Positions 43,441-52,031 of a DNA stretch of 64,000 nt are shown in pieces. Source of the stretch: Streptomyces fradiae (GTDB lineage Bacteria > Actinomycetota > Actinomycetes > Streptomycetales > Streptomycetaceae). Location of the stretch: positions 6,696,001 through 6,760,000 of the forward strand of contig NZ_CP065958.1 in assembly GCF_041270065.1 (NCBI RefSeq), read 5' to 3'. The translations under genes were made by a program, and so were the position numbers. The notes beneath the pieces were generated by a model. It ran no database searches. It was given only the letters and a program-made list of their open reading frames with translations, and was not told the origin of the DNA. The first letter of the stretch is position 1, and every line of letters begins with the position of its first letter.

Positions 43441-44694
43441 GTGGAAAAGCCGGACGCCACACCCGACGTCTTCGACCCGCGGATCTACGCCGCCGGGATC
43501 CCGCACGAGCGCTTCCGGCTGCTCCGGGACCGGTGGCCGGTCGCCCGTCAGCGGGAGCCGGAGATCCTCGGCTGGCCCGCCGGGCCCGGTTTCTGGGCCG
43601 TCACCCGGCACGCCGACGTCGTACGGGTCCTCAAGGACGCCGCCGGATACTCCTCGTACCTCGGCGCCACCCAGATCCGCGACCCCGACCCGGCCGACCT
43701 GCCGTTCATCCGGCGGATGATGCTCAACCAGGACCCTCCGCACCACGGCCGGCTGCGCCGCCTCGTCAGCCGGGCCTTCACGCCCGGGCGGATCGAGCGG
43801 TTCGCCGTCACCGCCCGCGCGCGAGCCCGCGAACTCCTCCTCGCCGCACGGGAGTCCGGGCCCGAGATCGACCTGGTGTCCGCCGTCACCGGCGAGTTCG
43901 CCCTGCTCAACCTCACCGATCTGCTCGGCGTGCCCGCCGCCGACCGGGGCCTCCTGCACACCTGGACCGAGCGGGTCATCGCCTACCAGGACCCCGACGA
44001 GCCGCCCGTCCTCGGCCCCGACGGCCGGCCGGTCAATCCCCGCTCACCCGCGATGCTGGCCGAGATGTTCGCCTACGCGCAGGAGCTCGCCGCGGACAAG
44101 CGGAAGCATCCCGCCGACGACGTGATGACCACCCTCGCCGCCTCCGAACTCCGTGACGCCGAACTGGAGATGTTCTTCTTCCTGCTCACCGTCGCCGGCA
44201 ACGACACCGTCCGCAGCGCCGCCCCCGGCGGGCTGCTCGCCCTCGCCGAACACCCGGACCAGCAGCGGGCGTTGTGGCACGGCGAGGTCGGCATGGACAC
44301 CGCCGTCGACGAACTGCTCCGGTGGCACCCGCCCGTGCTCTCCTTCCGCCGCACCGCCGCCCGCGACACCGAACTCGCCGGGGTGAAGATCGCCGCCGGG
44401 GACAAGGTGGTCGTCTTCCACGCCTCCGCCAACCACGACGAGCGGGCCTTCACCGACCCCCACCGGCTCGACCTGGGCCGCACGCCCGATCCGCACGTCT
44501 CCTTCGGCGACGGACCGCACGTCTGCCTCGGCGCGCACTTCGCCCGGCTCCAGCTGCGCGTCCTCTACGAGGAGGCGCGCGCCGTACTGCCGGGTCTGGC
44601 GCCCGCCGGGCCGCCCCGCCGGCTCGTGTCCAACTTCATCAACGGGATCAAGTCGCTGCCGGTGCGGCTTGCGGAGTGCGCGCCACGCGCGTGA
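43441..44694 (+). CDS. Cytochrome P450 (CYP125/CYP124-like)
   Basis: A 417-residue P450. The I-helix reads LTVAGNDTVRSAAPGG, the Asn-Asp variant typical of sterol- and fatty-acid-oxidising CYP125/124/142 enzymes; the K-helix is DELLRWHPPVLSFRRTA and the heme loop is SFGDGPHVCLGAHFARLQLR with Cys362. In mycobacteria the relatives oxidise cholesterol side chains or branched lipids; no other sterol genes lie nearby, so the substrate is open. GTG 43441 has GGGAGGG in front. The last 47 bases overlap the convergent gene. Confidence 0.92.
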   Translation: MEKPDATPDVFDPRIYAAGIPHERFRLLRDRWPVARQREPEILGWPAGPGFWAVTRHADVVRVLKDAAGYSSYLGATQIRDPDPADLPFIRRMMLNQDPPHHGRLRRLVSRAFTPGRIERFAVTARARARELLLAARESGPEIDLVSAVTGEFALLNLTDLLGVPAADRGLLHTWTERVIAYQDPDEPPVLGPDGRPVNPRSPAMLAEMFAYAQELAADKRKHPADDVMTTLAASELRDAELEMFFFLLTVAGNDTVRSAAPGGLLALAEHPDQQRALWHGEVGMDTAVDELLRWHPPVLSFRRTAARDTELAGVKIAAGDKVVVFHASANHDERAFTDPHRLDLGRTPDPHVSFGDGPHVCLGAHFARLQLRVLYEEARAVLPGLAPAGPPRRLVSNFINGIKSLPVRLAECAPRA

Positions 44695-45379
44695 GATCGG
44701 CGACCAGCTCCACCACATCGGGGCCGTACGCCTGGGAGTTGACCACCCGCAGCAGCAGCACGAAGGAGCCGTCCTGGCCGTACTTGCCGGCCAGCGCCTT
44801 GTGGTGGCGGGCCAGATGGCGCGCGGCGGCCTGGTTGGTGACCGCGGCCTGGCCGCAGAGCAGGAACACCGGCCGGCCGCCCTCACCACGGGTGAGCCGG
44901 GCGAGGACGACGTACTCGCTGACGCCCCACTCCGGGCGGTAGGTCTCGCCCGCCACGGTGAACATCCCGCGGTCCTCTGGCGGGTCCTGCTCGACGTTCA
45001 TCGTGAGCCCCGGCAGCAGATTCGGCAGATGGGCGGCCATCCGCCGATTGGAGTACGGCCCGCCGATGCAGAATTCGGCTATCTCGCCCAGGCCCTGACG
45101 GGCCGTGTCGTGCTGCACGATCCGGGGCCGGGCCCCGCAGTCCTTGATCAGCGCCGACAGTTCGAGCAGCGCCGACACGTCGGTGGCGTGCACCCCGCGC
45201 TCGCTGCCCGCCAGCCGGTTCACCACGAGCAGGCACTCCGAGCCGGCGGGCAGCCCGAAGAAGGCCTGCTTGCGGCGCAGCCGGCGGCGCCAGAAGTAGG
45301 TGCGGGTCAGCCAGCCGAGGGAGCCGCTGACGCCGGTGGCGAGCACGCCCAGGATGACGTTGCGCAGGTCTTCGTTCAT
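44648..45379 (-). CDS. Membrane-anchored hypothetical protein, 243 aa
   Basis: I do not recognise it. An N-terminal hydrophobic helix (NVILGVLATGVSGSLGWLTRTYFW) is followed by a basic RRRLRRK patch, so it probably sits in the membrane with the bulk in the cytoplasm. The soluble part has two alternating beta/alpha segments: ECLLVVNRLAGSERGVHATDVSALLELSALIKDCGARPRIV and then EFCIGGPYSNRRMAAHLPNLLPG, followed by VFLLCGQAAVTNQAAARHLARH. Gly- and Asn-rich turns suggest a Rossmann-like ligand-binding fold. It overlaps the P450 tail by 47 bases on the opposite strand. Confidence 0.72.
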   Translation of the reverse strand: MNEDLRNVILGVLATGVSGSLGWLTRTYFWRRRLRRKQAFFGLPAGSECLLVVNRLAGSERGVHATDVSALLELSALIKDCGARPRIVQHDTARQGLGEIAEFCIGGPYSNRRMAAHLPNLLPGLTMNVEQDPPEDRGMFTVAGETYRPEWGVSEYVVLARLTRGEGGRPVFLLCGQAAVTNQAAARHLARHHKALAGKYGQDGSFVLLLRVVNSQAYGPDVVELVADLTRVARTPQAAPAAT

Positions 45380-45485
45380 GGGCGGGCATGCTACTGGGCG
45401 ACCGGTCGACTGTTCGAGAGGCGGTCCTGACGGGAGGCGCGGACAGAAGTTACGCTGCGCAAACGGGCGTTGACTGGAGGTTGGC

Positions 45486-47303
45486 ATGCAGTCTCGGACG
45501 CGGCGCTTCGCCGTACGCAACGGATCGGTCCTGGCGGTCGCCGTGACGGTGCTCTCGGTGGGCGCCGCGGCCCCGCCGGCCGCCGCGCCGCCGGGCCCGG
45601 CCCTCGCCAAGGTGCCGGTCGCCACCGGCTGGGGCGGGGCCGTCGCCAGCGTCGACGCGGACGCCTCCGCCGCCGGCGTCGAGGTGCTCCGCAAGGGCGG
45701 CAACGCCGTGGACGCCGCCGTCGCCGTGGCCGCCGCGCTGGGCGTCACCGAGCCGTACTCGGCGGGCATCGGCGGAGGCGGCTACTTCGTCTACTACGAC
45801 GCCAAGACCCGTACGGTGCACACCGTCGACGGGCGCGAGACCGCGCCCGGCTCCGCCGACGCGCACCTCTTCACCGAGAACGGCGTGCCCATCCCCTTCG
45901 AGGAGGGCATGACCAGCGGCCGGGGCGTCGGCACCCCCGGCACCCCCGCCACCTGGGAGACGGCGCTCGACGCCTGGGGCAGCAAACCGCTGGGCAAGCT
46001 CCTGCAACCGGCCGAGCGGCTCGCCCGCGACGGCTTCACCGTCGACGCCACCTTCCGCGCCCAGACCGCGGGCAACGAGGCACGCTTCCGCGACTTCCCG
46101 GCCTCCGCCGAACTCTTCCTGCCCGGCGGGCAGTTGCCGGTCGTCGGCTCGGTCTTCAAGAACCCCGACCTGGCCCGTACGTACGAGAAGCTCGGCCGGG
46201 AGGGCGTCGGCGCGCTCTACCGGGGCCCGCTGGCCCGCGACATCGTCAACACGGTGCAGCACCCGCCGGTACGGGCCGGGGCGACCCGGGTGGTCCGCTC
46301 GGGTGATCTGACGGAGCGGGACCTCGCGCGCTACGAGACGGTGCTGCGGCGCCCCACCAAGGTGTCCTACCGGGGCCTCGACGTGTACGGCATGGCGCCC
46401 TCGTCCTCCGGCGGCACGAGCGTCGGCGAGGCGCTGAACATCCTGGAGTCCACCGACCTCTCGCGGGCCTCCCAGGCCGCGTATCTGCACCGCTTCATCG
46501 AGGCGAGCCGGATCGCCTTCGCCGACCGCGGGCGCTGGGTCGGCGACCCCGCCTTCGAGGACGTGCCGGTCCGCGGCCTGCTCTCGCAGCGGTACGCCGA
46601 CTCCCGGGCCTGCCTGATCCGCGACGACGCCGCCCTGACCAGCCCGCTCGCGCCGGGCGACCCGCGCGACCCGGCGCCCTGCGCGGTCGGCGGCACCGCC
46701 GCCCCCACCACGTACGAGGGCGAGAACACCACCCACCTCACGGTCGCCGACAAGTGGGGCAACGTCGTCGCCTACACCCTCACCATCGAGTCCACCGGCG
46801 GCAGCGGCATCACCGTCCCGGGCCGCGGATTCCTGCTCAACAACGAGCTGACCGACTTCTCCTTCGCCCCCGCCAACCCCGCCGTCCACGACCCCAATCT
46901 CCCCGGCCCCGGCAAACGCCCGCGCTCCTCGATCTCCCCGACGATCGTCCTCGACCGCACCGGCCGCCCGGTCCTCGCCCTCGGCTCCCCGGGCGGCGCC
47001 ACGATCATCACCACTGTCCTGCAGACCCTCACCGGCGTCGTCGACCGCGGCCTCCCCCTGCTCGACGCCATCGCCGCCCCCCGCGCCAGCCAGCGCAACC
47101 AGCCCACGACCGAGCTCGAACCGGCCCTCTGGAACAGCCCGTTGAAGGCCGACCTCGAATCGATCGGCCACGCCTTCCGTCAGAACCCCGAAATCGGCGC
47201 CGCCACCGGCGTCCAACGCCTCCCCGACGGCCGCTGGCTGGCCGCCGCCGAACCCACCCGCCGCGGCGGCGGCTCGGCGATGGTGGTCCGGCCCGCTCTG
47301 TAG
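45486..47303 (+). CDS. ggt: Gamma-glutamyltransferase
   Basis: A 605-residue secreted enzyme that moves or hydrolyses the gamma-glutamyl group of glutathione-type compounds. Signal peptide with hydrophobic core LAVAVTVLSVGAAAPPAAA. The autoprocessing and catalytic Thr is in ENTTHLTVADKWGNVV at about residue 415; later motifs are GSGITVPGRGFLLNNELTDFSF, RPRSSISPTIV and GSPGGATIITTVLQ, all standard for the family. GGAGG lies 5 bases before the ATG. Monocistronic, converging on methionine aminopeptidase. Confidence 0.96.
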   Translation: MQSRTRRFAVRNGSVLAVAVTVLSVGAAAPPAAAPPGPALAKVPVATGWGGAVASVDADASAAGVEVLRKGGNAVDAAVAVAAALGVTEPYSAGIGGGGYFVYYDAKTRTVHTVDGRETAPGSADAHLFTENGVPIPFEEGMTSGRGVGTPGTPATWETALDAWGSKPLGKLLQPAERLARDGFTVDATFRAQTAGNEARFRDFPASAELFLPGGQLPVVGSVFKNPDLARTYEKLGREGVGALYRGPLARDIVNTVQHPPVRAGATRVVRSGDLTERDLARYETVLRRPTKVSYRGLDVYGMAPSSSGGTSVGEALNILESTDLSRASQAAYLHRFIEASRIAFADRGRWVGDPAFEDVPVRGLLSQRYADSRACLIRDDAALTSPLAPGDPRDPAPCAVGGTAAPTTYEGENTTHLTVADKWGNVVAYTLTIESTGGSGITVPGRGFLLNNELTDFSFAPANPAVHDPNLPGPGKRPRSSISPTIVLDRTGRPVLALGSPGGATIITTVLQTLTGVVDRGLPLLDAIAAPRASQRNQPTTELEPALWNSPLKADLESIGHAFRQNPEIGAATGVQRLPDGRWLAAAEPTRRGGGSAMVVRPAL

Positions 47304-47313
47304 CGCAGACGGC

Positions 47314-48081
47314 CTACAGCGCCGTCAGGATGCGCGGGCCCGCGTCCGTGATGGCGATGGTGTGTTCGGTGTGGGCCGCGCGGGAGCCGTCGAGGGTGCG
47401 GATGGTCCAGCCGTCGGGGGCCGTGTAGTGGGCGTCGTCGCCGCCGGCGATGAGCATCGGCTCGATCGCGAGCACCATGCCGTGGCGCAGCGGCATGCCG
47501 CGGCCCGGGCGGCCCTCGTTGGGGACGTCCGGGCCCTCGTGCATCGAGCGGCCGACGCCGTGGCCGCCCATGCCGTCGGGGATGCCGTACCCCGCGGTGC
47601 GGCAGACGCGGGCGATCGCGTGGCCGATGTCGCCGACCCGGTTGCCGACGACGGCCGCCGCGATGCCGGCCTCCAGGGCCGCGTAGGCCGTGTCGATCAG
47701 CCGGGTGTCCGCCGGGCGGGCCCGGCCGACGGTGAAGCTGATCGCCGCGTCGCCGACCCAGCCGTCGAGCACCGCTCCGAAGTCCGCGCTCACCAGGTCG
47801 CCGTCGGCGAGCGGCGTGGCGTCCGGGACGCCGTGCACGATCGCGTCGTTCACCGAGAGGCACAGCGTGGCCGGGAAGGGCACGAGGGCCCAGTTCGGCC
47901 GGTAGCCCAGGAAGGGCGAGCCCGCGCCGGCCGCCGCAAGCACCTCCCGGGCCACGCCGTCGAGTTCGGCCGGGGTCACCCCGGGCGCCGCCTTGTCCCG
48001 TACCGCCTGGAGGGCCTGGGCCACCACCCGGCCGGCCTCGCGCATGAGCAGCAGGTTCGCATCCGTCTTGATCTCCACCAT
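47314..48081 (-). CDS. map: Methionine aminopeptidase, type I
   Basis: A 255-residue enzyme that removes N-terminal Met from new proteins. Metal ligands are visible in order: DFGAVLDGWVGDAAISF (two Asp), GGHGVGRSMHEGP (His), AIEPML (Glu) and HTEHTI (Glu). The N terminus begins MVEIKTDANLLLMREAGRVVAQAL. It is shorter than housekeeping Map with SH3-binding head and is probably a second copy. TATAGT lies 7 bases before the ATG, so the mRNA is likely leaderless. The divergent HTH gene shares the promoter palindrome. Confidence 0.95.
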   Translation of the reverse strand: MVEIKTDANLLLMREAGRVVAQALQAVRDKAAPGVTPAELDGVAREVLAAAGAGSPFLGYRPNWALVPFPATLCLSVNDAIVHGVPDATPLADGDLVSADFGAVLDGWVGDAAISFTVGRARPADTRLIDTAYAALEAGIAAAVVGNRVGDIGHAIARVCRTAGYGIPDGMGGHGVGRSMHEGPDVPNEGRPGRGMPLRHGMVLAIEPMLIAGGDDAHYTAPDGWTIRTLDGSRAAHTEHTIAITDAGPRILTAL

Positions 48082-48088
48082 GCCAATT

Positions 48089-48104
48089 ACTATACCGGTA
48101 TTAG
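48089..48104. promoter_or_regulatory. Shared divergent promoter of map and the HTH gene
   Basis: ATACCGGTAT (48092-48101) is a perfect palindrome. The minus-strand -10 TATAGT (48094-48089) and the mirror-image plus-strand TATTAG (48099-48104) overlap it, 7 and about 10 bases from the two start codons. A repressor bound here would block both genes; the HTH protein is the natural candidate. Confidence 0.65.
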
Positions 48105-48114
48105 AATGGGTCGC

Positions 48115-48366
48115 ATGGTGCGCACACCCCTCACCCCCGAAGAACGCGAACGCGGCGAGCGGCTCGGCCGGCTGCTCCGCGAGGCCCGCGGCGACCGCTC
48201 CATGGCCGAGATCGCCGCCGCCGCCGGTCTCTCCGCCGAGACCCTCCGCAAGATCGAGACCGGCCGCGCCCCCACCCCCGCCTTCTTCACGGTCGCCGCG
48301 CTCGCCGGCGTCCTCCACATCTCGATGGACGAACTCGTCACCCGCTGCGCCTTCGTCCCCGTATGA
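48115..48366 (+). CDS. HTH (XRE-family) regulator, 83 aa
   Basis: A single-domain DNA-binding protein: RGERLGRLLREARGDRSMAEIAAAAGLSAETLRKIETGRAPTPAFFTVAALAGVLHISMDELV is a full Cro/C1-type HTH with recognition helix SAETLRKIETGR. There is no partner domain. It is divergent from map and probably controls both by binding ATACCGGTAT. The start is ATG 48115 or the in-frame ATG 48106, which would lie inside the promoter-like bases. Confidence 0.88.
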   Translation: MVRTPLTPEERERGERLGRLLREARGDRSMAEIAAAAGLSAETLRKIETGRAPTPAFFTVAALAGVLHISMDELVTRCAFVPV

Positions 48367-48478
48367 CCCCCGCCGAGTGGTCCCGGCGTGGCGGAGGGAG
48401 GACGCTGGAAGGGAGCGCGTCCGGGTGTGCCGAGGTGCACCGCACGGGGCCCTCCGCCCGGCCGGGAAAGGCCGTGCC

Positions 48479-48772
48479 ATGCGTATGCTGCTGAAGGTTC
48501 AGATGGACACGGAGGCCTCCAACGAGGCCATCAAGCAGGGCACCCTCCAGAAGACCATGGAAGCCGCGCTGGAGAAGCTGCGCCCCGAGGCCGCCTACTT
48601 CACCGTGGAGGACGGTTGCCGGACCGGCTATCTGTTCTTCGACCTGGCCGACCCGTCGGAGCTGCCGGCCGTCTCGGAGCCCTTCTTCATGGGGCTCAAC
48701 GCCAAGATCCACTATTCGCCGGTCATGAACCCGGACGACCTGCGCAAGGGACTCAGCGCCATCGAGCGCTAG
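48479..48772 (+). CDS. Small hypothetical protein, 97 aa (DUF3303-like)
   Basis: Starts MRMLLKVQMDTEASNEAIKQGTLQKTMEAALEKL and continues with RPEAAYFTVEDGCRTGYLFFDLADPSELPAVSEPFFMGLNAKIHYSPVMNPDDL. The beta-alpha-beta-beta-alpha rhythm is that of a small ferredoxin-like, possibly dimeric stress or monooxygenase-type domain. GGGAAAGG precedes the ATG. I recall similar proteins as DUF3303 but am not sure. It stands alone. Confidence 0.75.
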   Translation: MRMLLKVQMDTEASNEAIKQGTLQKTMEAALEKLRPEAAYFTVEDGCRTGYLFFDLADPSELPAVSEPFFMGLNAKIHYSPVMNPDDLRKGLSAIER

Positions 48773-48859
48773 CCCGGCCCTGGCCCCCAGGCCCGCCGGC
48801 CTCAGCCCCGTGGCCTAGCAGCGGATGCGCCGCCGGGCGCCCGGCCCCACCGTGGACGC

Positions 48860-50119
48860 GTGAACCGTCGTCAGCAGCTCGCGCCGCGCCCCGCACCCCG
48901 CCCGGCGGCCAAGGCCCTCGCCGGCCTCGCCGCCACGCTTCTGATCGCCGCCGGCGCCACCGGCTGCGGTGGCACCGGCAGCGACGCGCCGCAGGCCGCC
49001 GCGCCGCCCGCGGGCACCGCCCCCGAGCACTTCCGACACCCGGGCGTCGTCGTCGGCGGCGCCCAGCTCGCGGCCGTCCGCAAGCACGTCGCCGCCGGGC
49101 AGGAGCCGTGGAAGTCGGCGTTCGAGGCGATGAGCGCCAGCAAGTACGCCGCGCTCGACTACACCCCGCACCCCGCCGAGGTCGTCGCCTGCGCGTCCAA
49201 CGCCGGCACCGACGCCTGCGTCGCCGAACGCGCGGACGCCATCGCCGCGTACACCCACGCCCTGATGTGGTCCGTCACCGGCGAGCGCGCGCACGCCGAC
49301 AAGGCCGTCGAGATCATGAACGCCTGGTCGAAGACGGTGAAGCGGCACACCCGCGACGACGCCGACCTGCAGACCGCCTGGTCCGGCTCCTCCTGGGCGC
49401 GCGCCGCCGACATCGTGCACGCCGGCTACCCGGCCTGGAAGGGCCCCGAGGTGCAGCGCTTCAAGTGGATGCTGCGCAAGGCCTATCTGCCCGACGTCAC
49501 CGCCAAGGTCCCCGACTACAACGGCAATTGGGAACTGGCGATGACCGACGCCGCCATGGGCATGGCCGTGTTCCTGGAGGACCGCACGCTCTTCGAGGAC
49601 TCGGTACGGCGCTACCGCGCCCGTGTCCCCGCCTACTTCTACCTCGCCTCCGACGGCGCCCTGCCCAAGCCCCCGCCCGGCGGCACCATCAAGACCGCCG
49701 ACCAGCTCGCCACGTACTGGTTCGGACAGCGCACCTACCGCGACGGCCTCGGCCAGGAGACCTGCCGCAACTTCATGCACATCGGCTACTCCCTCGCCGC
49801 CACCGCGCACATCGCCGAGACCGCCTGGCACCAGGGCCTCGACCTCTACCGCGAGGAGGCCGACCGGCTCACCGCCGCCCTGGAGTTCCACGCCCGCTAC
49901 CAGCTCGGCGCGACCCCGCCCCGCTGGCTGTGCGGCGGCAAGGTCGAGCGCACCATGGGCCCGGACGTCGAGGTCGCCCTCAACCACCTGCAGGGCCGGA
50001 TGCACCGCGACCTCCCGGAGACCGCGAAGCTCGCCCGGAGCCAGCGGCCCGGCGGCACCGACGACCTCTTCGTCGCCTGGGAGACCCTCACCCACGCGGC
50101 CAACCCGAGCACCGCGTAG
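48860..50119 (+). CDS. Alginate-lyase-family lipoprotein
   Basis: A 419-residue lipoprotein with signal AAKALAGLAATLLIAAGATGC. The mature part is an all-helical barrel of the alginate lyase (PL5-like) type: HPGVVVGGAQLAAVRKHVAAGQEPW, the active-site NGNWELAMTDAAMGMAVF with the conserved Asn-Trp, and ETCRNFMHIGYSLAATAHIAETAWHQG with Arg/His. Members cut polyuronate chains; a streptomycete would use it on algal or bacterial polysaccharide. The true substrate is not established. GTG 48860 begins the signal. Confidence 0.87.
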   Translation: MNRRQQLAPRPAPRPAAKALAGLAATLLIAAGATGCGGTGSDAPQAAAPPAGTAPEHFRHPGVVVGGAQLAAVRKHVAAGQEPWKSAFEAMSASKYAALDYTPHPAEVVACASNAGTDACVAERADAIAAYTHALMWSVTGERAHADKAVEIMNAWSKTVKRHTRDDADLQTAWSGSSWARAADIVHAGYPAWKGPEVQRFKWMLRKAYLPDVTAKVPDYNGNWELAMTDAAMGMAVFLEDRTLFEDSVRRYRARVPAYFYLASDGALPKPPPGGTIKTADQLATYWFGQRTYRDGLGQETCRNFMHIGYSLAATAHIAETAWHQGLDLYREEADRLTAALEFHARYQLGATPPRWLCGGKVERTMGPDVEVALNHLQGRMHRDLPETAKLARSQRPGGTDDLFVAWETLTHAANPSTA

Positions 50120-50128
50120 CCTCTGCCC

Positions 50129-50554
50129 GTGACCCCCGACACCACGATGCCCGAAGAGCTGCGGCACGGCCGCTACGTCAGTCTCACCACCTTCCGGAAG
50201 AACGGCACCGGGGTCGCCACCCCCGTCTGGTACGCGGTCGAGGGCGACGAGCTGTACGCCTGGACCCGCACCGAGTCCTGGAAGGTCAAGCGGCTGCGCA
50301 ACGACCCCCGGGTCGTCGCCGCCGTCTGCGACGTGCGCGGCAACGTGGCCGCTGACGCCGTACCGGCCGAGGGCACGGCCCGGCTGGTCACCGGGGAGGA
50401 GCTGCGGCGGGTCCGCAAGCTGCTGTCCCGCAAGTACACCTGGCAGTTCTGGGCCGTCGACTGGCCCGCGACGATCGCCCGGCTCGGCAAGCGCCCGCAC
50501 ACCGGCGTCGTGGTGAGCTTCCCCGCGCGTGAGGCGCCCGAAAACTCTGCGTAG
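50129..50554 (+). CDS. PPOX-class F420-dependent oxidoreductase
   Basis: A 141-residue split-beta-barrel flavin/deazaflavin enzyme: YVSLTTFRKNGTGVATPVWYAVEGDELYAWTRTESWKVKRLRNDPRVVAAVCD is the cofactor-binding half, with the T-PVW and KVKRLRNDPRV motifs of the F420-binding FDOR-B group. Likely roles are F420H2-dependent reduction of quinone-like or biliverdin-like compounds. GTG 50129 lies 9 bases after the lyase stop, and ATG 50147 is an alternative start. Confidence 0.88.
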   Translation: MTPDTTMPEELRHGRYVSLTTFRKNGTGVATPVWYAVEGDELYAWTRTESWKVKRLRNDPRVVAAVCDVRGNVAADAVPAEGTARLVTGEELRRVRKLLSRKYTWQFWAVDWPATIARLGKRPHTGVVVSFPAREAPENSA

Positions 50555-50574
50555 TCGTCCCGTAACACTCGTGT

Positions 50575-50606
50575 GGTCCACTGCCCCTGGACCAAAGGGG
50601 CAGTGG
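50575..50606 (+). promoter_or_regulatory. Two competing hairpins just before a start codon
   Basis: CCACTGCCCC (50578-50587) pairs perfectly with GGGGCAGTGG (50597-50606), ending one base before ATG 50608. GGTCCA (50575-50580) pairs with TGGACC (50588-50593) and excludes the first hairpin. The larger hairpin could end the upstream transcript or hide the ribosome site. Confidence 0.6.
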
Positions 50607-50607
50607 A

Positions 50608-51835
50608 ATGACGGTGCATCAACTCCCGGCGGACATCGCCGCGTTCACCGGCTGGCTCAGCGAGCTCGCGGGCCGGCTCGAACCGGGTCAGGGCTGGTAC
50701 GGGGTCTTCGCCGCCCGCGACCCGGAGGGGATGCGCGCCTGCTTCGGCGGTACGGACATCCTGCCCTGGGACGTCGCCGAGTCCCTGCTCCAGGACCTGG
50801 GTGAACCGGTCGACGGGCCGCGCGCGCTGCGCGGCCGGGCCCTGCACCGGGCCGCCGCGGCCGCCCACGACCAAGGGCCCGGCGGGGCGGCGGCGCTGAC
50901 CGAACGGCGCGCCCTGATGGCCGAGGAGATCCGGTACGCGGAGCAGCGCATCCGGGAGCTGAGCGGCCGGCCCGACCCGGACGGCGCCCTGTACTGGGCC
51001 CAGGACGACCACGCCCGCGCCACCGCCCGGGTCGCCGAGCTGACCGAACGCCTCGAACGCCTGCAACGCCTCGAACGGCCTGAACCGCCCGAGCCGGTAC
51101 GGCGCCGGCCGCGCGGGGCCCGCTATGCCTGGGTGGCGGAGGAGCCGGAGCCCGTGGTGAACCCGGTGGGGGAGCCGGCCGCCGGGCCGGTCCCGGCGGC
51201 GGCGCCGCTCGCCGCGCCCCGGGGCGCCCGCTTCGCCCCCGCCCCGGCCGACCCGGCACCGCCCGCCGACATCACCCCCGGCCCCGGCCCCGGCTCCGGA
51301 CGAGGTCGCCCGCGCCGCGCGCGCCGCCGGGAACGCGGTCTACGCGCTGCGCCGGCTCCGCGCCCAGGGGCGTACCGGCGAGGCCCACGCCCTGCTCTGC
51401 GAGGCGCTCGCCGGGCCGCCCGGGTGGCTGCCCGCGCTCGCGGACGAGCTGGCGGCGGCCGGGCTCGCCGCCGACTGGGCCACCCTGCTCTGGGAGGCCG
51501 CGGACCTGCCGCCCGCCCGGCTCGCCGCCGTCGCCGTGGCGCTCGCCGACGCGGGCCGGACGGACGACCGTGACCGGCTGCTCCGTCAGGGCGCGGCCCG
51601 TCCGGTGGCCGATCTCGCCGGGGCCTGTGCCGCGCTGCGCGCCGTACGCCGGGACGCGGAGACGCACGCCCTGCTCGGCGCCTTCCTGGGCCGCCGTACG
51701 CCCGAGGACGCCGCCGCGCTTGCCGCCGCCGACCCGGCCGCCCTCGTCCCCGAGCTGCGCGCCGCCGCCCGGGCCCTCTCCCCGGCCCGTGAACGCGACC
51801 TGCTGCACGCCCTGCGGGTCGCGGGCCTCGTCTGA
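50608..51835 (+). pseudogene. Hypothetical gene interrupted by a +1 frameshift
   Basis: Frame 1 reads MTVHQLPADIAAFTGWLSELAGRLEPGQGWYGVFAARDPEGMRACFGGTDILPWDVAESLLQDLG, a helical coiled region (AEQRIRELSGRP, RVAELTERLERLQRLERPEP) and a Pro/Ala linker. After C5 at 51275-51279, that frame turns into Arg/Gly-rich nonsense, whereas frame 2 continues smoothly from base 51299 (DEVARAARAAGNAVYALRRLRAQGRTGEAHALL to LLHALRVAGLV) to the stop at 51833. Deleting one C restores a full gene of about 408 residues. The tail looks like short alpha-helical repeats. The original function is unknown; it may be a true mutation or a base-call error. Confidence 0.8.
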
Positions 51836-51853
51836 CCGGTCGAGACGACTCGG

Positions 51854-52000
51854 ACGTGCCGGTACGTGTCGGTACGTGTCCGACGTGGACCACTCGGGTA
51901 TGAAACATGATCGACTCCGCTACTTCACGGCAGTGGTCTTGCTCCGGGGTGTGACGGGGCTTACGTTCTCTCTCTACGCACCGCGTCTACGTGCGTAGAG
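51854..52000 (+). promoter_or_regulatory. Promoter region of the pyrimidine/hydantoin operon
   Basis: ACGTG occurs at 51854, 51864, 51874 and 51883, spaced 10, 10 and 9 bases, inside an exact tandem GGTACGTGTC pair (51861-51880). Farther down, CTCTACGCAC (51972-51981) is exactly inverted as GTGCGTAGAG (51991-52000), 31 bases before the first start codon. Both look like regulator sites. No regulator gene is in the operon. Confidence 0.6.
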
Positions 52001-52031
52001 GCTCTCTGACGCCGCGCCGAAGGAGCAGCTC

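Noticed and set aside
51274..51573. The Arg/Gly-rich end of frame 1 in the frameshifted gene
   Set aside because: Composition is that of an out-of-frame translation; the next frame continues the real protein.
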